Positions 24,363 through 35,034 of a stretch of DNA of 64,000 nucleotides are shown in pieces. Source of the stretch: Mytilisepta virgata (taxonomy: Eukaryota > Mollusca > Bivalvia > Mytilida > Mytilidae); contig CM051521.1 in NCBI GenBank assembly GCA_028015205.1, positions 87,458,513 through 87,522,512 of the forward strand. Direction: 5' to 3'. Position numbers and translations under genes: made by a program. The notes beneath the pieces are model-generated. The model did no database searches, was not told the origin of the DNA, and was given only the letters and a program-made list of their open reading frames with translations. The stretch's first letter is position 1. Every line of letters starts with the position of its first letter.

Positions 24363-25545
24363 CTAAACTAGCGGCTCCCAGGAGCCTGGATCGTTCACCT
24401 GTAAATCATTTGCAGACTATGTCCATCGTGACTGGCAGTCTGGAACATTGCTGTCAAATCTTTCAATGAATTTTCCAAGAAGGTCCTTTGTTAAAATATG
24501 TTTAGTTTTGGGGAACATTTTGGATGGCAGGGTCCGTGGCTACAATTAATGACCATTGCCGCCAAGTTTTGATCCGATTAGCATTGTGGTTTCAGAAAAG
24601 AAAATATTTCAGTAAATTACCAATAAGATCCTATGTCAAACTATGTTTGGCTCTGTCGGCCATCTTAGATGACGGACGGGGTCATCAGATAAATTTCTGA
24701 AAGAGGACCACAAAATTACCCTCGCTGCCAAGTTTTGTTTCAATTGGCCTATTGGTTTCAGACAAGAAGATCTTGTAGTAAATTTCCCATAGGTCCTATG
24801 TTAAACCATGCTCTACTCTGTTGGCCATCTTGGACAGGGGGAGTAATCAGGTATACTTGCGAAAGAGGACCACCTAAGGACCATTGCTGCCAAGTTTTGT
24901 TCCAATTGGCTCAGTGGTTTCAGTCAAGAAGATCTTTAAGTAATCTTCCCATACGGTCATATGTTAAACAATTTGGCCATCGGATTCAGACAAGATCTTT
25001 TATTAGATTTCCCATAGAGTCCTATATTAAACTATGTTCGGCTCTGGTGGCCATCTTGGATGGCAGGCGGAGTCATCGGATATAATTCTGAAAGAAGTCC
25101 ACCTACGGACCATTGCTGCCAAGTTTTGTTACAATTGGCCTAGTGGTTTCAGACAGAAAGATCTTAAAGTAAATTTCCCATAGGGTCCTATGTTAAACTA
25201 TGTTCTGCTCTGGTGGAAATCTTGGATAGCGGGCTAGGTCATCTGATATATTTCTTAAAGATTGCTGCCAAGTTTTGCTTCAACTGACCGAGTGGTTTCA
25301 GAAAAGAAGATTTTTAAGTGAATTTTCCCATAGGATCCTATCTTAAACTATGATCGGCTCTGGCGGCCACCTTGGATGGCGGGCAGGGTCATCGGATACA
25401 ATTCTGAAAAATAACCACTTCTGCCAAGTTTTGCTTTAATTGCCCCAAAGGTTTCAGAGGAGAAGTTTACTACGAAGACGACGAAAACGGAGGCCAAGTG
25501 ATGGCAATAGCTCAAGTGGTGCTTATGGCCAGGTGAGCTAAACAG
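24363..25545 (-). repeat. Tandem ~150-165 bp repeat, TAGCTCACCTG family (minus orientation)
   Basis: About seven units with CTGCCAAGTTTTGTTCCAAT, GTGGTTTCAGACAAGAAGAT, TTTCCCATAGGGTCCTATGT, TAAACTATGTTCGGCTCTGG, GGCCATCTTGGATGGC. The right end reads CAAGTGATGGCAATAGCTCA and CCAGGTGAGCTA. The same family lies in the opposite orientation at 38300-39830. It splits the RT relic between 24.31 and 25.87 kb. Confidence 0.75.
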
Positions 25546-25870
25546 AACAGCTATTCTATCCTTATATCCTATCCTATATATATCTGTGTTGAACGATATG
25601 CTATGTAGCTAGCCTAGCAAAATGGCGTCGATGTCAATAAAATTTCGAAAAAGTTTATTGTATGGAAATACTCATATTACTGCTAGAACATCGCGCCAGA
25701 CTTTGTATAAATTTCGTACGCTTGCTAAAATTATATATAAAATTTGTTCTATATTTTTTATGAATTTAGATAAATATAACGTCATAATAGATTTACAAGC
25801 TAGCATGAATTTTTAGGGCTATCTAGCCCTACGTAGCAGCTAGGCTAGTCAAGCGTTCAATAGTAAAAAG

Positions 25871-26110
25871 CTACGTAGCAGCTACGATATTGAACGCACC
25901 CCAGATATACGGTGATTTTGTACAACTGCATGTGCTTGGGTAGCTGTCCATCGTTAATGCGTCAAATGCTATAGAGGAATAATTAAAGAGGATACCTATA
26001 CTCGGCTTTTTATATGAATAAGATATGATAGGCATTTCGGTATTGTCAAAATAAGCTGGTAGTAACTTTTGAACATTATGATCTCTAAAAAAGGTAGCAA
26101 CCGATACCAT
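25871..26110 (-). pseudogene. Reverse-transcriptase element relic, upstream part
   Basis: Minus-strand frame VATFFRDHNVQKLLPAYF, TEMPIISYSYKKPSIGIL, FNYSSIAFDAL and TCSCTKSPYIW. I recall this arrangement (FxDxxVxxxLPxYF, PIIxYxYxKPI, IFN, CxC) from the region upstream of the RT core in the element type of the 24.06-24.31 relic. Stops lie on both sides. Together the two pieces suggest one decayed copy, sense to gene A, in its first intron. Confidence 0.5.
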
Positions 26111-27928
26111 TATTTACATATTTCATCTTAACAAAACGTTTAATGTGATCTTCAGTTTTATCGATACGAGGAAACAATCGATGACAACAGAACCAATAAA
26201 TATTGTTTTATCGATTTTTGAATGAAGTAAACGCACATTCCTGATTAATTTTTTGTAATAGAGAAATAGGGATAGCACAAAGTGTGATGAATAAACCATG
26301 TCGCACATAATTTTTAAATGTTGTATGTAGATCTGTAAGTTTAACAGAGGAACAACATTGATAACGCAGATTTTGGTTTATTCTTTTCCCATTCGATCTA
26401 CGTCGGCGTAGCCTAGGACTAATAATATCCATAATAATTAGAGGAGCACTTTACGATATATTTCCCTGTCCCATAATGTTGTCAATCAGACCAAGAGGGT
26501 AAGTCGTTTGAAGCTTCTTTACCCAAGAGAGTTCACATTAAATTGCCTTCTAGATGGAATAAATTCTCTCTTGGTTTGATTGCCTGATTTAGAAATCAAT
26601 TAAAAAGGTTGAATTTTTATATGATTTTGATTATGATTATACATTCGGAAAGTTTATCCGGAAATCTAAATCTATAAATGCTCCTGAAATCGTCGATGTA
26701 AGGGAACGACCTGTTTCCCCTACATATTGCATGTTACCCACTGGCTTAGATCAATATGACAACAGCGAAAAACAAACAAAATAGAATATAAATCAATTTT
26801 TTTTATAAATCAGGTATTAACCCTGTATTAATCCCTGTATTTTCTGTATAGCCCCTGTATACAGTCCTGTTTTTAGGCACTTTCTCTTTCATTGAAATTA
26901 TTGTATTTTCATTTACAACTCTTATGGGAAATTTTAAATCATTGGTTTATAAAGGCGTTTTCGTGTCAATTATAGATTAATACATGACCTAATCTATCCC
27001 CGACCAGGTATCATCCCTGCAATGTGGGTCGAGGAAAGATACATGTACACAGTCCGATATGATTAATCTGTTTATCAAATACTGCCCAAGTACTTATTTC
27101 GAACACACCCGGTCTGATATGGCCATATCACCCTGGCAACGTGACGAACCGGTCTGATACGGTCATTTACTTTTATAATTGTTTTAATTCTGTTTTGTAT
27201 TATTTTTTTAAATTTTCTTTTTATTTGTAATTGGAAAGGATACATCCCTGTATATGTATAATTTCAGTCAAATATAGTTTTAAATTATTTTGTAGGTTCA
27301 AAATTATTTTAATAATATCAAAATTTTGTCCCCTTTCGGGGGACCTCGAACACACACCGTTGAGACAATATGGCACCTGTTCGACTAGCACCATGTCCCT
27401 CGCCATGCGAGAGCTTGTTTGTAAAATTTCTTTGAAGATTACAATTTGCCTTAGACATGTTAAAAAAGTAAAAATGTTTATCAAAACATTTTTGCACCAT
27501 TTGCTGTTTTCATGTAACTGCGTGACGTACATGTATGTAACTTCTTTCACATATATATTACACCTAGAAAATGTGATCAGATTGGATTTGCCTTGAGGTA
27601 AAAAGATTTTCAGGTTACGGCACTGGTGACAGAAAAAGCGAGACTTAATCGTTTATTAGAATTAATACTATGTAATATTTTTAGAAAATCGAGTATATTG
27701 TCTATCAGAGGTTATGTTTTACATGTATAAAAGTAATTAGATCAAATATGTTGTCTCTTGTGTTTTGAGGTCTATAAAGGTTAACATGATGATAAATTTC
27801 GTTTGATTATGTCAGTACGTATAAAAAGCACTAAAGGAACAAGAAAATTGTCCTTTACATTAAAAATTTAATTTAATGTCTGTATTTTGAAATAATGAAA
27901 GATATGAATTAATTTTAAAATCACATAC

Positions 27929-28007
27929 CTGCTGTAATATCTGTGATAAAACCAAAATAATTTAGAAAAGCATATATAAGTATCTTTTCAAACAACATCT
28001 TAAACAT
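27929..28007 (-). CDS. Gene A exon 1: signal peptide
   Basis: From ATG at 28007 the frame encodes 26 residues, MFKMLFEKILIYAFLNYFGF then ITDITA, and stops at the donor G|GTATGT in phase 1. This is a basic/polar start followed by a hydrophobic core, as in a secretory signal. Joined to the next exon it reads ..TA-D-QTLWCG.., which places the first lectin cysteine soon after a plausible cleavage site. The frame is open upstream and has another ATG 14 codons earlier, so the start codon is not certain; the chosen one gives the most typical signal peptide. No other candidate signal exon was found between 21.1 and 28 kb. Confidence 0.65.
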
Positions 28008-30111
28008 CCAAATGATACAGAATTTTATGTCGGCTACAATGTACATGTATGTTGTGACAACTAACGGAAATTAAAACTTTACGTTATAATTGGACCGTAC
28101 ATGTGGATAAAATTTGTGTTATACCATCTGATTATTATTAATATTTTGAGAGGATGAATTTTAAAAGAAAAAATACAATCCTGTGATTACGCCTACTCTG
28201 TTACCACTATTTATTTTTGTTATTACTTAATTTTATCTATTCAAGTGTGATTCGAATTTCTGTTGGTCTGAAATTGATGATTTGTGACCCAATGGCTTAG
28301 TGGGTAATACTTTTTGTCTATCGCCCTCTTTGGCTGGGTCTGCTCTAATACAGAGTCATACATGTTTTTTATGAGAAGGTGATAGACGATAACCCGAGCC
28401 AAGTGTCTGAGAAGAATGTTAACCTCGTCTAAACAAATGAAAAAAAAAGGATTTTTCACACAAAGAATAAAATAATTGGCTAATGTCATTGAAACAATAT
28501 GTTCTCCTGTTTGCTCGCTTAAGCTCTCTTGTTGATAAAACTAAACTTTTAAAAAAGAATTTTAGAATTTTTAGAATACCGTAACGAAATCACAGAAGGG
28601 GATTTTATATTTCATAGCCCGAGAAGAAACTGAAGTGTGAGTAAACTAATGTAGAAAAAAATCATAAACGTTTGTTTTGTTACTATTTTATAAATTCCTT
28701 ATCGTTCTTATATAATGATCTATTTCGTGTGTAGATATATCCTACATCACAACACAAAGAAAATATAAATATTTCACATCCAGTGCTAGTAAACAATATA
28801 AATGTGTAAGATACCAAAGATTGGAAAAAAACAGTAAATAATTCGTTATAATTCTTATAAATATATACATGTATATAATAGCTGATGAAATAATTTCAAA
28901 TTTCCAGGAAGGACAAGATTTAAAATTAAATTGATAATTGTGAGAAATATATTTATTTATTAGTCTTAGTATTAGCTGTGTACATAATATGATGAATTAT
29001 TAGTGTCCTGATATTTTTTACTCTGTATTCAATGACCGAAGATCACGTGTATCTTGGGTTTGGTTTGACATCCGGATTATTTATGCGATTTTTTTTTATC
29101 TATATAAAAATGTAATGATAAGGGCGACGCGTCAATGAGACAACATCCTTTTATATTAAACACGGAAAAAGATTTATCATACTTAGGGTTTGTCGTGAAG
29201 CAAGTTTTGTTAGATGCTATGATATTTTGATGTGGGAACAATTGTATGAATATCAATGTCACTAAGAGCAATATTATTCATTTTGAAAATCGACTTGTGA
29301 AAGATCTGAAAGAGTCTGGTGTACTAGAATACATGCAATAACAAGGTCTATTGATGAACGCATATTACATTTTAAGATTTAACGTCATGGTAAAAACTGC
29401 TGCTCTTGGTATAGTTACAGCATGGAAGTGTCCCATATATATTGTTTTTATTAACCAGTTATATAAAATATATTTAAAATATTGCCCATTCAATCCTAGA
29501 TGCCCAGAGCTAATAAAGATCATTAACTGACCAATACGGAAAAACAGGCTAAATACGGAAAAAACACCCTCAATCTGGAAAAACAGGCCCAATACGGACA
29601 GGCTCAATATGGATATTCTACTTCCGGTTGGTTAAGTATGATGCTATTGATAATCTACTAAATCATAAGATTTATCCAATTATAGTAGTACAAAATACTT
29701 AGCTGTCGAATAAATGTTCATGAGACAACGATTCAACAAATACAAACTCTCATATGGCGAAATTCTAGCAGTATTTGTATACTCAGTAATGGATGTCTTA
29801 TTTTACATAACTGGTTAATAAAGATGTCATAGAATGGGGTTTTTTTTCATATGGGTCCTGTATTATGTCCTCGAACAAGTCCAATATGGAAAAAAAACCA
29901 TTCTATAACCCAATATTACAAAACCGTTTGTGCAGTCATTTAATATGTATTCCTGAAGTGTGTTAATGGAATGAACAAATATACTCCTGTTGTGTGATAT
30001 TTGGTGAGTCCCTATATCTTTCTAAACAATTGGAATAGGCAATGTTTGGTGATGACTCCCTTATCTTAGTTCAAATAGACTAAAAAAAGTGATATGGGTA
30101 TTAGAACAGAA
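28008..30111. other. 5' flank of gene A and intergenic DNA
   Basis: About 2.1 kb without a supportable gene. It holds a copy of the GCGTCAATGAGACAACATC repeat (29120-29280), tandem AATACGGAAAAACAGG motifs (29535-29610), and an inverted pair AACCAGTTATATAAAAT / ACATAACTGGTT (29453, 29803). Gene A's promoter is expected in the first part. No convincing TATA box was identified. Confidence 0.6.
29090..29280 (+). repeat. GCGTCAATGAGACAACATC repeat, left copy
   Basis: GCGTCAATGAGACAACATC, AAAGATTTATCATACTTAGG and AAGTTTTGTTAGATGCTATG match 37550-37880 in the same orientation. The right copy has about 165 bp extra in the middle. The two copies flank the foldback element. Confidence 0.7.
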
Positions 30112-32050
30112 GTAGTATATGCGCACAGTTCAGGTCGGATTTGTGGTGGTGGGGTGGTGGTGGTGCTGTGGTGGTGCCGGAAGTGACGTCACCGGAACCG
30201 GAAATGACGTCACAGGATGTGTGGCCTGCGGAACCGGAAGTACCCGGAAGTAGTTTGCGCGCATGCGCAACCGAAAGTTATGGGTTTTCCCCATGATTTG
30301 TTTACGGAAGTGACGTAAGTCACGGACCAGGATGTGCCATGCTTGACCAGATTGAATTATCTCCCTTTTCCCGCACTTCTCGGTCGTCTCTGGATCTTTC
30401 ATCGGTCTGATACCCTCACTGTTATGTCGAAGTCCGAGAGTATACGAAGTACGCTATTGGATTATCTCCCCTTATCCCGCTCTTTTCATCTGCAGGTGAT
30501 GTTTTCTGTGAGGACTAAAGGTAGGATTGGATTATTTCCCCTTACCTGCAAGTAATGCTGTCACCAATGGAGGGGTGTCCTTAGCAACCGCTTTAGCAAC
30601 GGCGGTCCATTTCTATGATGCACTTCGTTTCTCTTCTCTTGCTCCATCCCGCTCCTCGCTGCTCTTCTCTTGCTCCGTGCTGCTCATCGCTGCTCATCAC
30701 TGCTCATTGCTGCTCATCTCTTGCTCATCGCTGCTCATTGCTACTCATCTCTTGCTTATCGCTGCTCATTGCTGCTCTTCTCTTGCTCATCGCTGCTCAT
30801 TGCTGCTCTTCTCTTGCTCATCGCTGCTCATTGCTGCTCATCTCTTGCTCCGTGCTGCTCATCGCTACTCAGGACCTTACTCGCGTGCTCATTTCGCTCC
30901 TGCTGCTTGTCACTGTTCGTCATCGCTGTTCATCTCTTGATCCACCCTTTTCCCGCACTTCTCGGTCGTCTCTGGATCTTTCATCGGTCTCTAGGGTCTG
31001 ATACTCTCACTGTTATTTCGAAGTCCGAGAGTATACGAAGTACACTATTGGATTATCTCCCCTTATCCCGCTCTTTTCATCTGTGGGTGATGTTATCTGT
31101 GAGGACCAACGATAGGATTGGATTATGCCCCCTTACCTGCAAGTGATGCTGTCACCAATAGACCAATGGAGGGGTGTCCTTTGCAACCGCCTTAGCAACG
31201 GCGGTCCATTTCTATGATGCACTTCGTTTCCCTTCTCTTGCTCCACCCCGCTCCTCGCTGCTCTTCTCTTGCTCCGTGCTGCTCATCGCTGCTCTTCTCT
31301 TGCTAATCGCTGCTCATCACTGCTCATTGCTGCTCATCTCTTGCTCATCACTGCTCATTGCTGCTCATCTCTTGCTCATCGCTGCTCATCTCTTGCTCAT
31401 CGCTGCTCATTGCTGCTCTTCTCTTGCTCATCGCTGCTCATTGCTGCTCTTCTCTTGCTCATCGCTGCTCATTGCTGCTCATCTCTTGCTCCGTGCTGCT
31501 CATCGCTACTCAGGACCTTACTAGCGTGCTCATTTCGCTCCTGCTGCTTGTCACTGTTCGTCATCGCTGTTCATCTCTTGATCCACCCTTTCCCCGCACT
31601 TCTCGGTCGTCTCTGGATCTTTCATCGGTCTCTAGGGTCTGATACTCTCACTGTTATGTCGAAGTCCGAGAGTATACGAAGTACACTATTGGATTATCTC
31701 CCCTTATCCCGCTCTTTTCATCTGCGGGTGATGTTATCTGTGAGGACCAAAGGTAGGATTGGATTATGCCCCCTTACCTGCAAGTGATGCTGTCACCAAT
31801 AGATCAATGGAGGGGTGTCCTTAGCAACCGCCTTAGCAACGGCGGTCCATTTCTATGATGCACTTCGTTTCTCTTCTCTTGCTCCATCCCGCTCCTCGCT
31901 GCTCTTCTCTTGCTCCGTGCTGCTCATTGCTGCTCATCTCTTGCTCATCGCTGCTCATTGCTGCTCATCTCTTGCTCATCGCTGCTCACCACTGCTCTTC
32001 TCTTGCTCATCGCTGCTCATCTCTTGCTCCGTGCTGCTCATTGCTGCTCA
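30112..32050. repeat. Left inverted arm of foldback element
   Basis: Terminal ~250 bp with GTGGTGGTGGGGTGG, then CCGGAAGT/TGACGTCA motifs, then about 640-bp higher-order units repeated at about 30567, 31164 and 31806. Each unit has a unique part (CCAATGGAGGGGTGTCC, CCGAGAGTATACGAAGTAC) and a CTGCTCATCGCTGCTCAT / CTCTTGCTC minisatellite. All ORFs here (polymers of HCCSSLAHRCSLLL type) are repeat translations. Confidence 0.8.
30176..30320. promoter_or_regulatory. ETS / CRE / NRF1-like motif cluster, left end
   Basis: CCGGAAGTGACGTCACCGG (ETS core next to a full CRE), a second GACGTCAC, CCGGAAGTACCCGGAAGTAG, the palindrome GCGCATGCGCA (30259-30269, NRF1 consensus) and GGAAGTGACGTAAGTCAC. This resembles a CpG-type bidirectional promoter. 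It is mirrored at the right end. Function is inferred from motif identity only. Confidence 0.5.
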
Positions 32051-32662
32051 TCTCTTGCTCTTTGCTGCTCATCGCTACTCAGGACCTTACTCGCGTGCTC
32101 ATTTCGCTCCTGCTGTTTGTTGCTGTTCATCATCGCTTATCTTCTCTTGCTCTTTGCTGCTCATCGCTACTCAGGACCTTACTCGCGTGCTCATTTCGCT
32201 CCTGTTGCTTGTTGCTGTTCGTCATCGCTTATCTTCTCTTGCTCTTTGCTGTTCATCTCTACTCAGGACCTTACTCGGGTGCTCATTTCGCTCCTGCTGT
32301 TTGTTGCTGTTCGTCATCGCTGCTATTCTCTTGCTCTTTGCTGCTCATCGCTACTCAGGACCTTACTCGCGTGCTCATTTCGCTCCTGCTGCTTGTTGAT
32401 GTTCGTCATCGCTGCTATTCTCTTGCTCTTTGCTGCTCATCGCTACTCAGGACCTTACTCGCGTGCTCATTTCGCTACTGCTACTTGTTGATGTTCGTCA
32501 TCGCTGCTATTCTCTTGCTCTTTGCTGCTCATCGCTACTCAGGGCCTTACTCGCGTGCTCATTTCGCTACTGCTACTTATTGATGTTCGTCATCGCTGCT
32601 ATTCTCTTGCTCTTTGCTGCTCATCGCTACTCAGGACCTTACTCGCGTGCTCGTTTCAGTTT
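32050..32662 (+). repeat. 92-bp tandem repeat, 7 copies
   Basis: ACTCAGGACCTTACTCGCGT recurs with an exact 92-bp step (AGGACC or AGGGCC at 32081, 32173, 32265, 32357, 32449, 32541, 32633). Units contain TTCTCTTGCTCTTTGCTG and TTCGTCATCGCTGCT. This expansion is absent from the right arm. Confidence 0.9.
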
Positions 32663-32976
32663 TGGGGCTTCTGCTGCTAGTGGTGGTCGATTGTCATTGT
32701 TCAAAGATTGGATCTGTGCGAGAGCACCCTTACATTCAGGTCATTTGAAAGACCACTCTGCATTTATCCAGGCTTGTGACTGGCTATCATAAGATAGGCT
32801 GCATCAATCCTTCTCAATTTTTTAAGGCCACTCTGCATTTGTCCAGGCTTGTGACTGGCTATATATATGTTTAAACATATATAGGCTGCATTACCCTCCT
32901 TCCTTTTTTTTAAATTTTTTATTTTTTTTATATATATTTTTTTCTGTTTTCTTTGTAATATGTTCCAATTCCTCCG

Positions 32977-33553
32977 TCACATAGAGTCATTGCTGTCTTC
33001 AGCTGGTGGTGGGTCGTAGTCGTTCAATACACGGTTAAGCAGATATTTTCGTTTTTCTACGGCATATTCCAATGATTCTTTTGATTCGTAGTCTTCCTCT
33101 TCTCTCAGGCGTTTAGCCGTTTTCTTGATCTTTCTATGTACGGGGTCTTTATTCATGTCTTGATGCCAGGACAGACAGTCCGAGGTAATGCTTTCGTATT
33201 TCGTCTCTGTATGTGTCAAACATGTCTCTATATGCTGCCAAGCGTGCCTCGTTTTCTTCCATGCCGGCTTCGACTAGTTCGTTTACTTTCTGTGAGTATT
33301 CCGACTGATGTACTTGAAATGTTCTATTCAAAATGACTTCCCATGGGGACTGTTCGCATTGCTCTTCGGAGTCTTCGTTGGATTCATGGTCACTGCTTTG
33401 TTCCGATTCCTCGTTATCGGCTTCTGTGGTGGTGTCTGAGACTGAATCACTATAGTCTGTTGAATCCTCTTCCATACCGTGTGCATTCTTTTTGTGTTGC
33501 ACTAGGTTAAAGTTTCGCTTGGACTGATATCCACATATGTCACAGGTATACAT
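32977..33553 (-). pseudogene. C2H2 zinc-finger ORF of foldback element (frameshifted)
   Basis: From ATG 33553 the frame encodes a single C2H2 finger (CDICGYQSKRNFNLVQHKK to H, C-x2-C-x12-H-x4-H), an acidic stretch (SVSDTTTEADNEESEQSS), SPWEVILNRTFQVHQSEY and ENEARLAAYRDMFDTYRDEI, and ends at 33149. The continuation is in another frame and reads DMNKDPVHRKIKKTAKRL, REEEDYESKESLEYAVEKRK, NDYDPPPAEDSNDSM, stop at 32977. The overlap of the frames (33149-33219) marks a frameshift. I recall similar finger-plus-KDPVHRKI proteins as recurrent uncharacterised predictions in bivalve genomes. Function unknown; DNA binding is plausible from the finger. Confidence 0.6.
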
Positions 33554-33985
33554 TTAAGACGTCTTTCTTTCCTGGGATTCAATAGTAGAATGAGCTCCGG
33601 TCGTCCTGCAAGTGCTTATATTAGCTAGAGGTTCCTCAACGGCTTGTTGATTCATACACAAACGTTTGGCAAAGTATTCGTTTCGAGATTGTTGCAGTTC
33701 AGATTTCACTTTTCTGATGAGCTCTCTATTAAGTCTTGTCCACTCGTTGTCAATCCTTCTACACCCCTTGCAGACATTCATGTTTTTGTAGAATTCCCCA
33801 AAGCTCTTGTTCATTTGACACTTTGTACATTTCTTGTTTGAATCCACTTTGCTGGGTCCTCCACTTGTGTTGTCCAGCCGTTTGGTTCTCTCCACTTTGG
33901 TTGGAAGTATTTTCCTTTTCATTTCTGGTTTTGCTTTGGTCTTTGAAAGATCCACAGGTATTAAGTATCTAGCAGGAACCAATAA
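33554..33985 (-). CDS. Cys4 zinc-binding ORF of foldback element, in frame with the C2H2 ORF
   Basis: Minus-strand frame VPARYLIPVDLSKTKAKPEM, then KVERTKRLDNTSGGPSKV, then CTKCQMNKSFGEFYKNMN and VCKGCRR: a C-x2-C-x15-C-x2-C zinc site of the kind beside HNH-type or ribbon domains. A basic helical end and SQERKTS follow, then TAA. The next codon is the ATG of the C2H2 ORF in the same frame, so one stop separates the two. No ATG begins this frame nearby; the open stretch reaches back to a TGA near 34045, and an ATG about 20 codons upstream lies in another frame (MFNFVSCLKTVK). The 5' part is therefore broken or spliced. Function unknown. Confidence 0.5.
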   Translation of the reverse strand, partial: LLVPARYLIPVDLSKTKAKPEMKRKILPTKVERTKRLDNTSGGPSKVDSNKKCTKCQMNKSFGEFYKNMNVCKGCRRIDNEWTRLNRELIRKVKSELQQSRNEYFAKRLCMNQQAVEEPLANISTCRTTGAHSTIESQERKTS

Positions 33986-34229
33986 ACCGAGAGGCGTTTT
34001 CGACTCCTTTGATACGTGTGTGTTGTTTGACGGTCTTCAAACAACTGACAAAATTAAACATAACCTCTGATTATATTTCGTTAAAAGCTTTCCATTGGTG
34101 TCATGGTGACGAAGATTGCTTTTTTTCTATTCATTCAGACCTCACAGTTCGCTGTTCGTTGTTCGTTGTTGTTGCTGGTGTGCCGGGGAGAAGGTGGGTT
34201 TCTCACTGTTTCGTTATAAATCACCTCTT

Positions 34230-34713
34230 GGTCTCGTTGAAGTTACGATGAACATCAAAGATGGCTGCCTCCATGTAACACGGACCTGAAAGAGAGCACC
34301 CTTATGAAATAGAAGTTTTAGAGTCTTTCCGGACGGGGACGAATATTCTCGGTCTCGTTGATGTTACGATGGACATCAAAGATGGCTGCGCCCAAGTAAC
34401 GCGGACCTGAAAGAGAGCACCCTTATGAAATAGAAGTTTTAGAGTCTTTCCGGACGGGAACGAATGTTCTCGGTCTCGTTGATGTTACGATGGACATCAA
34501 AGATGGCTGCGCCCAAGTAACGCGGACATGAAAGAGAGCACCCTTATGAAATAGAAGTTTTAGAGTCTTTCCGGACGGGAACGAATGTTCTCGGTCTCGT
34601 TGATGTTACGATGGACATCAAAGATGGCTGCGCCCAAGTAACGCGGACCTAAAAGAGAGCACCCTAATGAAATGAAAACTTCAGAGTCTTTCCGGACGGG
34701 AACGAACATTTAC
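34230..34713 (+). repeat. 121-bp tandem repeat, 4 copies
   Basis: GGTCTCGTTGATGTTACGAT starts at 34230 (with substitutions), 34351, 34472 and 34593, step exactly 121. Units include CATCAAAGATGGCTGCG, AACGCGGACCTGAAAGAGAG and TTAGAGTCTTTCCGGACGGG. Copies 2 and 3 are almost identical. Confidence 0.92.
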
Positions 34714-34724
34714 GGATTTCTGTC

Positions 34725-35030
34725 CTAACCCTTACTCGAGTCCTAAGCCCAACCCTAACTCTAATCCTAACCCTAGTTCTAACCCTAAACCTAACTCTAA
34801 CCCTAACCCTAGTTCTGCCTGTAACCCTTATCGTAGGTCTGTCCCATACTCCTACTCTAATCGCTCATACCCCACCGTCAGTGGTTCACCTAAGCAAGCG
34901 TGACTGTTTGCCTCATGTTTGTCACGCTCGCACCAGTGAACCACCGACGGTGGGGTATGAGCGATTAGAGTAGGAGTACGGGACAGATCTACGATAAGGG
35001 TTACAGGCAGGACTAGGGTTAGGGCAGCAA
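34725..35030. repeat. CCCTAA-like degenerate repeat and ~95-bp-arm hairpin
   Basis: CTAACCCTAACTCTAATCCT and similar telomere-like runs (34725-34815) lead into an inverted repeat: arm 34797-34892 (GTTCTGCCTGTAACCCTTAT, TCGCTCATACCCCACCGTC, GTGGTTCAC) and arm 34935-35027 (GTGAACCACCGACGG, GGGGTATGAGCGATTAGAGT, ACTAGGGTTAGGG), with a ~42-nt loop. This forms the inner boundary of the right arm. Confidence 0.8.
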
Positions 35031-35034
35031 AGAG

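Larger units (their letters stand above)
1..28007 (-). other. Gene A: SUEL/SUEL/SRCR transmembrane receptor, 3' end outside window
   Basis: Span of a gene read from right to left. Coding exons visible: 27929-28007, 20844-21089, 6631-6906, 2506-2811, 341-410 and 1-120. All junctions are GT..AG and the phases agree (1,1,1,1,2), giving one open frame of 365 codons plus two bases at the window edge. Order: signal peptide, SUEL-type lectin, second SUEL-like lectin, SRCR, transmembrane helix, cytoplasmic tail. Introns are about 6.8, 13.9, 3.8, 2.1 and 0.2 kb; the larger ones are full of repeats (listed separately). The predicted product is a type I membrane protein; sugar binding is a family expectation. 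A skipped exon inside the long introns cannot be excluded. Gene B is a paralogue with the same exon grammar but a different middle module. Confidence 0.8.

Noticed and set aside
27221..27596. Opposed ORFs of 109 and 121 codons, and a tRNA-like GTTCGAGGTCC in the minus strand near 27350
   Set aside because: No protein motif in either frame. The tRNA-like boxes are poor and the stems do not fold well, so it is at best a SINE remnant.
28270..28345. TGGCTTAGTGG, a perfect pol III A box
   Set aside because: No B box at the right distance and no cloverleaf.
30527..32792. Many overlapping plus-strand ORFs rich in Cys, Ser, Leu, Ala and His
   Set aside because: They are translations of the CTGCTCATCGCTGCTCAT minisatellite in all frames; no start context, no domain, and unit length changes shift them freely. 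The same holds for the minus ORFs at 34852-36748.
34725..34850. Possible chromosome end because of CCCTAA-like repeats
   Set aside because: The repeats are degenerate, short, internal to a mobile element and followed by normal sequence on both sides.
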